From Candidatus Neomicrothrix sp. UBA7884 (GTDB lineage Bacteria; Actinomycetota; Acidimicrobiia; Acidimicrobiales; MedAcidi-G1): DNA of 29,799 nt. The stretch spans positions 1-29,799 of the forward strand of contig DLRQ01000009.1 of NCBI GenBank assembly GCA_002501135.1, read 5' to 3'. The position numbers were made by a program, and so were the translations under genes. The notes beneath the pieces were generated by a model. It saw only the letters and a list, made by a program, of their open reading frames with translations. It had not been told where the DNA came from and did not search any database. Below are positions 25,169 through 29,799 of the stretch, piece by piece. The number at the start of each line of letters is the position of its first letter. The stretch's first letter is position 1.

Positions 25169-26104
25169 ATGAGCAAGATGTGTGAAGGCCGCGTCGCCAT
25201 CGTCACCGGTGCAGGCCGTGGCATAGGCAGGGAGCACGCCCTGATGCTCGCCGGAGAGGGAGCACGGGTCGTTGTCAACGACTTGGGAGGTGACGAGGCA
25301 GGCGGTGGCGCAGACCTGACCCCGGCCCAGGAGGTCGTGAACGACATCGAGGCCATGGGTGGAGAGGCCGTGGTCAACGGTTGCAACGTGGCCGACTTCG
25401 CCGCTGCCGGCGAGATGGTGCAGCAGGCAGTCGACACCTGGGGGCGCCTCGACATTGTCATCAACAACGCCGGCATCCTGCGGGACCGAATGGTGTTCTC
25501 CATGTCTGAAGACGACTGGGACTCGGTTATCGCCGTACACCTGAAGGGCACCTTCGCCCCCTCGCACCACGCCGCCACATACTGGCGCAACCACGTAAAG
25601 AGCGGTGGTGAGCCGTTCGGCCGCATCATCAACACAGCGTCACCTTCAGGCATCTACGGAAACGTGGGCCAGACCAACTACGGCGCCGCCAAGGCAGGCA
25701 TCGCCGGGTTCTCCGTCATCGCCGCCCAGGAACTGGTGCGCTACGGCGTCACGGTCAACTGCCTGGCGCCCACCGCCCTCTCGAGGCTCACAGAATCCCT
25801 CATGGGTGGATCCGAGAACATCTCCGACTCGGCCAGAGAGGCGATGTCACCAAGGTGGATCGCCCTCATCGCAACCTGGCTGTGCAGTGAAGAGGCCCAG
25901 AACGTCACCGGCCGGGTGTTTGACATCCGCGGCAAGCACCTCGGTATCGCCGAGGGCTGGCACCTCGGCCCAACAGCAGAACAGCCCGACGATCCCGGCG
26001 ACCTGGGTTCTGTCGTGGAGGACCTCATGAAGGCTGCGCGCCTGAATGCCGACATGTCCGGCGGAGACCATGAGGGCCCTGGCTTTCCCTCCCAGAGTCT
26101 CTAG
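25169..26104 (+). CDS. SDR family dehydrogenase, MFE-2 (3-hydroxyacyl-CoA dehydrogenase)-like
   Basis: 311-residue SDR. GAGRGIG (14-20) binds the dinucleotide; VVVNDLGGD with Asp38 points to NAD. NNAGILRDRMVFSMSEDDWD (99-118), Ser158 in NTASPSGIYGNVGQTN and Tyr171-x-x-x-Lys175 (YGAAK) complete the active site. NDLGG, AGILRD and SGIYGNxGQxNY are characteristic of the dehydrogenase part of peroxisomal multifunctional enzyme 2 and bacterial hydroxyacyl-CoA dehydrogenases. A GGAGA ribosome site precedes ATG 25169; the frame upstream overlaps dddP. Being next to dddP, it could oxidise a 3-hydroxy acid or its CoA ester formed from acrylate; that is inference. Confidence 0.9.
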   Translation: MSKMCEGRVAIVTGAGRGIGREHALMLAGEGARVVVNDLGGDEAGGGADLTPAQEVVNDIEAMGGEAVVNGCNVADFAAAGEMVQQAVDTWGRLDIVINNAGILRDRMVFSMSEDDWDSVIAVHLKGTFAPSHHAATYWRNHVKSGGEPFGRIINTASPSGIYGNVGQTNYGAAKAGIAGFSVIAAQELVRYGVTVNCLAPTALSRLTESLMGGSENISDSAREAMSPRWIALIATWLCSEEAQNVTGRVFDIRGKHLGIAEGWHLGPTAEQPDDPGDLGSVVEDLMKAARLNADMSGGDHEGPGFPSQSL

Positions 26105-26412
26105 CCAATCGTTTCCCTCAACCCTCAGACACGGTCTGGGACGTCGCCGGGCAGCGCTCGCTCGTCGCCACCCGACACAACAGATCCAACAGAGGGAGGC
26201 CGAGCCTGCCTCTGTGACAGGGTTCCGTTGGTGACCAGCGCTGGGTGTGGTGGCGATGAACCGTGAGGCGAGATCGGTGTCATGACTTTCAGGGACCAGA
26301 GATAGCAGTCGTTGGAGAGCGAGCGGTGTCGGGTCGGGATTCGGACGGAGCCTGCGGAGGACGAACCCGGCCCGGCGGCGCAGACTCTGGGTCGTCAGCA
26401 GCGGGGCAGGAC
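26105..26412. other. 308-base gene-free stretch between convergent genes
   Basis: Between the SDR stop and the crotonase stop lies DNA without a convincing gene. A minus-strand frame (26452 into the SDR gene) crosses it, rich in Arg and Leu, but has no recognisable domain or ribosome site. Visible structure: a weak stem CTCAGAC-3-GTCTGGG at 26124-26140, the strong hairpin at 26189-26215, the perfect palindrome CCAGCGCTGG at 26235-26244, and related words CGCTCGCTC/CCCGACAC near 26155-26177 that recur inverted near 26317-26335. A short repeat element or decayed gene is possible. Confidence 0.4.
26189..26215. terminator. Terminator-like hairpin downstream of the DMSP/betaine genes
   Basis: ACAGAGGgAGGC pairs with GCCTgCCTCTGT around a CGA loop: 12 bp with one mismatch. 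It lies 85 nt past the SDR stop and between convergent genes. It lacks a U tract, so intrinsic termination is only probable. Confidence 0.45.
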
Positions 26413-27210
26413 CTAGTGACCCTCGAAACGGGCGTGTCGCTTTTCGACCCACGCCTGGCCTGCTTCGCGGATGTCGCTTGTCGCGAGGTTGACGCTCTGG
26501 GCCAGACCCTCGGCCTCCAGCGCCTGTCCCATTGAGGACACTGAACCGCTGTTGAGAAGCTCCTTGCTCATCGACAGGGCCAGCGGTGGGCCTGCTGCTA
26601 TTCGTGACACGACGTCATCCACGTGTGCATCCAGCTCCCCGTCGGGCAGCACGCGGTTGACAAGGCCGATCCGATCGGCCTCCTGTGCATCAATGACCTC
26701 TGCCAGAAGGGCAAGCTCCTTTGCCCGGTGCAGGCCCACCCTGCGAGGCAGCAGCCACGAACCGCCGAAGTCGAGGGACAGGCCCCGCCGAGCGAAGATC
26801 TCCGAGAACCTGGCCTGGTCGGAGGCGTAGACCAGATCGCATCCAAGGGCGATATTGAGGCCGGCACCGGCTGCGACGCCACGTACCTTGGCCACCACGG
26901 GGTGCTGCACATCGTGCAGGGCCATTGCGGCCTCCTTGATACGGCGCATGTTCCGGAGTGGAACAACGGGTGTGTCACCAGAGACCCGGTCGGCCTGCCC
27001 GGACACGTCCGCACCGGAACAGAAGTTCCCGCCGGCACCCGTAAGTACCAGCACCCTCACGGTCTCGTCACCGTTCACCGACCGGCAGACACGACCAAAG
27101 TCGACAAACATCTGCGGCGTCATGGCGTTCATCACCTGGGGCCGGTTGATGGTCACCGTTACCACGGCCCCGTCCCGGTCAACCAACAGGTCACCTGTGC
27201 CCTCGATCAT
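26413..27210 (-). CDS. Enoyl-CoA hydratase/isomerase family protein, isomerase-like (PaaG/ECI type)
   Basis: 265-residue crotonase-fold protein. Oxyanion-hole segments are GGNFCSGADVSG (60-71) and GVAAGAGLNIALGCDL (111-126). Both hydratase glutamates are absent: Asn119 stands at the Glu144 position and Phe139 at Glu164. Instead RRGLSLDFGGSWLLPRRVG (141-159) matches the GLxPDxGxxWxLPR pattern of PaaG and delta3-delta2-enoyl-CoA isomerases, where the Asp (here Asp147) is catalytic. An isomerase role is therefore more likely than hydratase. It starts with ATG 27210 after a TAGGGT -10, and follows the permease gene on the same strand with 68 nt between. A part in acryloyl-CoA turnover next to dddP is conceivable but not supported by these residues. 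Confidence 0.88.
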   Translation of the reverse strand: MIEGTGDLLVDRDGAVVTVTINRPQVMNAMTPQMFVDFGRVCRSVNGDETVRVLVLTGAGGNFCSGADVSGQADRVSGDTPVVPLRNMRRIKEAAMALHDVQHPVVAKVRGVAAGAGLNIALGCDLVYASDQARFSEIFARRGLSLDFGGSWLLPRRVGLHRAKELALLAEVIDAQEADRIGLVNRVLPDGELDAHVDDVVSRIAAGPPLALSMSKELLNSGSVSSMGQALEAEGLAQSVNLATSDIREAGQAWVEKRHARFEGH

Positions 27211-27216
27211 GGCAGG

Positions 27217-27222
27217 ACCCTA
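27217..27222 (-). promoter_or_regulatory. -10 element for the isomerase-like crotonase (leaderless)
   Basis: TAGGGT on the minus strand, 6 nt before ATG 27210, no Shine-Dalgarno. Confidence 0.45.
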
Positions 27223-27278
27223 GCCCCGACCCGCGTGGAGGCCCATAGGCGACCGAAGTATCGCCAACACGCGCAACG

Positions 27279-29799
27279 TCAGGCGGTTGCGACCTCGACA
27301 TCGTCGTAGGTCTTGTTCCTACGGAACTCGGTAAGGATGCTCTTCGAGGTGACCGCCAGGACGGCCCCAGCGAACATCGTCAGGAAGGCCCCGGCACCGG
27401 TAACCACGTTCAGGTCGGAGACCCTCGCAAGGCTTGCGATCCAGATGATGCCGATTAACGCCAGGCCACCACCTGCGCCGGCCACAGCCGCACTCCAGCG
27501 CCACTTTCGCTGCTCATCGAGACCCAACAAGCCAGAGGCCGGCACCGTGAGGGCAGCTCCGATGACCGAGACCACGATTGCCAGCCTGGACAGGCCCCCG
27601 CCCTCGTCGCTGTAGCCATCGGTTGTCACCTTGGCATTCTTGCGGAACTTGTTTCGGAGCGAGGTGACCTTGCTGGTGTTGGTGGCAGCCAGAGCGGGGT
27701 TCACCTCGGCTTCGGCGCGGAGAACCTCCATCTGTTCCAGAATCTCGGGCGGGAGTTCTGCTCCACCGCGCTCGTCAAAGGTCCAGCCCGAGTAGCCGCC
27801 GACGATCACCAGCACGACGACAAATACCCCAGTGACCATGCGACCCCATCCCACGATCCGATCAAGAGGACGGAACGCCGAATAGGGCGCTGTCTGGAGG
27901 GCCAGCAGGGAGCCAACGAGCATCACGGCACTGGCCAATATGGCTACCAGCACACCGGGACCTCGGCTATGGGCCTCAACATCCATGTGGGGTGAAACCA
28001 CCCAGTAGGTGACCGATGCAACCAGCATGCAGGACGAGGCAATCACCATCGCATCGGCACCGAACCAGCGCGAGCCGGACCGGATCGAGACCGCCACCAC
28101 AACGCCAATAGCGAGCGCAGACAGAACTTGTGTGTCCAGAAAGATCGCTGAGTCGCCACCTCCAATGCTCCCCAGAATCAGCCACCGCATGATGACCCCG
28201 GCGAGAAACCCGGTTGTCAGGGAGGTCTTCTGGTCAAGTCGCTGACTCAGGAGCACGTAGACAACAGCTGCGACAGCCATCGCTATCACACCTCTGACAT
28301 CCAGCAGGCTTGTAACCGGAGACACGATCAGGCCGACCAGCGCTACCGTCAGACCGGCGCCCAAGTCATTCCAGGTGTTCCTGGTGGCATCAAGCAGGTT
28401 GGAACGATCCAGAGCGACGATGGCACCTGCAGCGATTACCGCAACGGCTATCGCCAGGATCTCGGCCGCCAACCCGACAGGTGTCTCAAACAAGTAGCCG
28501 AGAATGCTGGCCGTCAAGGCCCAGGCTCCGGCAGTACGCCAGTGGACCGGTACCGACGTCTTTGCCAGCCCAAGAACCAGAGCCAGGACGGCGGGTATGG
28601 CTATCGACTCGATTGCCACTGCCCAGACGGACTGTGCGTCGGCTCCCGCAAGGTTGGCGAGCGTTACGAAACCATCGAACTGGGCAAAGATCGGGAATGC
28701 AAACAGGGCGGCGAAAGCCCCTACGGCAGCCGCCACCAGACCTCCAGGCCCACGCACACGCCCGATCCCGCCAGTCCAGAACAGGCATGACCCGGCTGCC
28801 ACTATGGCGAAGAAGCCCATGAACAACACGACAATGCCCGCCCAACTGCCTCCGGAAGCCTGGTAACCATTGAAGGACTGGCCAATCAGGTTGATATCAA
28901 CAGCCCGCGAGTGGCTCGAGAGCAGGCCGGCATCGCTGCCCCAGGTCATCAATGTGGACACGACGGCGACCACGCCACCCAGTCCTACAATCGCCATTCC
29001 GAGGCGTTCCCGCCCCGTCGAAGCAACCTCGTGCTCGACGTGAACGGCCTTGCTGGCCTTCAGATCTGCGGTCTCAGCCGCCTCGATCTTCGCCAGAAGT
29101 TCCTCTGGATCACGGCGCTGGCTCATCGCCTCCCTGACCCGGGTCAGGAGATTGGCACCACCCTCCTCGGGCTGAGAGAGGCGATCAAGCACAACGGCAA
29201 CGGTCCACAGGGCTAGGCCGGAGGAGATGCCAAGGCCAACATCGAGGTTCTGGACAGCCCGGAACACCAGGAGACCAAGCCCCGAGGCGCCCATAATTGC
29301 AGCGATACCGACCATGGCGATCGCCAACATGAGCGTCTGGTTCAACCCGGCCATGATCGACGGCTTGGCCAGCGGCAGTTGCACATCTGTCAACACGCGA
29401 AGCTCGGTTGCCCCATATGCCCTGCTGGCCTCAACCACATCCTCTGGAACATGCCTGATTCCCAGGTTGACCATGCGCACCAGGGGCGGCAGGGCGTAGA
29501 TCATGGTCACCATGGTGGCGGGGACCACACCGATACTGAAGAAGAACACAAACGGCACCATGTAGACAAAGGTGTGCACCGTCTGCATGGCATCCAGAAT
29601 CGGTCTGATCACATTCCACGCCGAATCCACCCGGGCGCAGATAACCCCCAGCGGTATTCCTATGAGAGCGCACAGCCCAACGGCTACGAGCACCATGCCG
29701 ATGGTGCGCATGGTCTCCAACCAGTACATGGAGCCGAGAAGGCCGCACATGACCAGGCCTGCTCCAGACATGATCCCGACCTTGGGTGTGCGAACCAGG
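27279..29799 (-). CDS. ProW-like betaine/choline-type ABC permease with a long multi-helix C-terminal extension (5' end outside window)
   Basis: At least 839 residues; the frame stays open through the right edge (VRTPKVGI before the first visible ATG at 29771), so the start is missing. Numbered from that Met, residues 1-197 are a ProW/OpuAB-type permease: METMRT-like entry, ALIGIPLGVICAR, and the ATPase-docking EAA loop EASRAYGATELRVLTDVQLP (114-133). A charged linker (200-256) follows. Then about 570 residues carry some 14 hydrophobic helices, with a soluble loop at 664-727 (LPPEILEQMEVLRAEAEV). Ordinary ProW proteins end near 280-350 residues. Uptake of glycine betaine, choline or DMSP is the family's role and fits the convergent catabolic genes; the ATPase and binding protein would lie outside the window. 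Confidence 0.85.
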   Translation of the reverse strand, partial: LVRTPKVGIMSGAGLVMCGLLGSMYWLETMRTIGMVLVAVGLCALIGIPLGVICARVDSAWNVIRPILDAMQTVHTFVYMVPFVFFFSIGVVPATMVTMIYALPPLVRMVNLGIRHVPEDVVEASRAYGATELRVLTDVQLPLAKPSIMAGLNQTLMLAIAMVGIAAIMGASGLGLLVFRAVQNLDVGLGISSGLALWTVAVVLDRLSQPEEGGANLLTRVREAMSQRRDPEELLAKIEAAETADLKASKAVHVEHEVASTGRERLGMAIVGLGGVVAVVSTLMTWGSDAGLLSSHSRAVDINLIGQSFNGYQASGGSWAGIVVLFMGFFAIVAAGSCLFWTGGIGRVRGPGGLVAAAVGAFAALFAFPIFAQFDGFVTLANLAGADAQSVWAVAIESIAIPAVLALVLGLAKTSVPVHWRTAGAWALTASILGYLFETPVGLAAEILAIAVAVIAAGAIVALDRSNLLDATRNTWNDLGAGLTVALVGLIVSPVTSLLDVRGVIAMAVAAVVYVLLSQRLDQKTSLTTGFLAGVIMRWLILGSIGGGDSAIFLDTQVLSALAIGVVVAVSIRSGSRWFGADAMVIASSCMLVASVTYWVVSPHMDVEAHSRGPGVLVAILASAVMLVGSLLALQTAPYSAFRPLDRIVGWGRMVTGVFVVVLVIVGGYSGWTFDERGGAELPPEILEQMEVLRAEAEVNPALAATNTSKVTSLRNKFRKNAKVTTDGYSDEGGGLSRLAIVVSVIGAALTVPASGLLGLDEQRKWRWSAAVAGAGGGLALIGIIWIASLARVSDLNVVTGAGAFLTMFAGAVLAVTSKSILTEFRRNKTYDDVEVATA

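Noticed and set aside
25847..26452. 201-codon minus-strand frame crossing the intergenic stretch into the SDR gene
   Set aside because: More than a third lies antisense to the SDR; the rest is Arg/Leu-rich without motif or ribosome site. Kept only as an unexplained stretch.

Overview
The window reads as chromosomal DNA of a GC-rich, probably marine actinobacterium, most likely of the Acidimicrobiia type. The evidence is strong GC bias in third codon positions, an F420-type luciferase-like monooxygenase, many GTG starts and stop/start overlaps, frequent -10-like TANNNT hexamers 6-9 nt upstream of start codons with no Shine-Dalgarno (leaderless transcription, common in actinobacteria), and genes for methylated osmolytes. 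Taxonomy is an inference. I see no rRNA, tRNA, CRISPR array, phage gene or insertion sequence.

Layout. 1-2609 (minus): the tail of a degraded acyl-CoA dehydrogenase copy, a complete acyl-CoA dehydrogenase and an MFS exporter. 2704-7731 (plus): valyl-tRNA synthetase, a crotonase and a YtcJ-type amidohydrolase. 7736-8080 (minus): a small flavin split-barrel protein. 8166-11063 (plus): a molybdate module of four overlapping genes (MerR-HTH/TOBE regulator, ModA, ModB, ModC). 11075-11863 (plus): an SDR oxidoreductase, separated by a large hairpin from a convergent tryptophanase/DPP4-like peptidase pair (15413-11957, minus). 15500-18912 (plus): a luciferase-like monooxygenase, a zinc alcohol dehydrogenase and an enolase-superfamily enzyme whose first metal-ligand position is Gly.

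18930-26104 (plus) is the most interesting block: an IclR regulator with a clear promoter and candidate operator, an MttB-family (trimethylamine/glycine betaine methyltransferase-like) protein, a dimethylglycine dehydrogenase-like flavoprotein with a GcvT half, a DddP-type DMSP lyase with all metal-binding and catalytic residues, and an MFE-2-like SDR. Converging on it (27210-26413 and 29799-27279, minus) are a crotonase of the isomerase type and a 5'-truncated ProW-like betaine permease with about 570 extra residues of predicted membrane helices. Together these suggest uptake of betaine/DMSP-type osmolytes, then demethylation (MttB, DMGDH) and DMSP cleavage (DddP), with the SDR and crotonase perhaps handling C3 acids. 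Substrates are inferred from family membership, not shown.

Most of the window is densely packed. The only gene-free stretch over 300 bases is 26105-26412, which contains a hairpin but no gene I can recognise.
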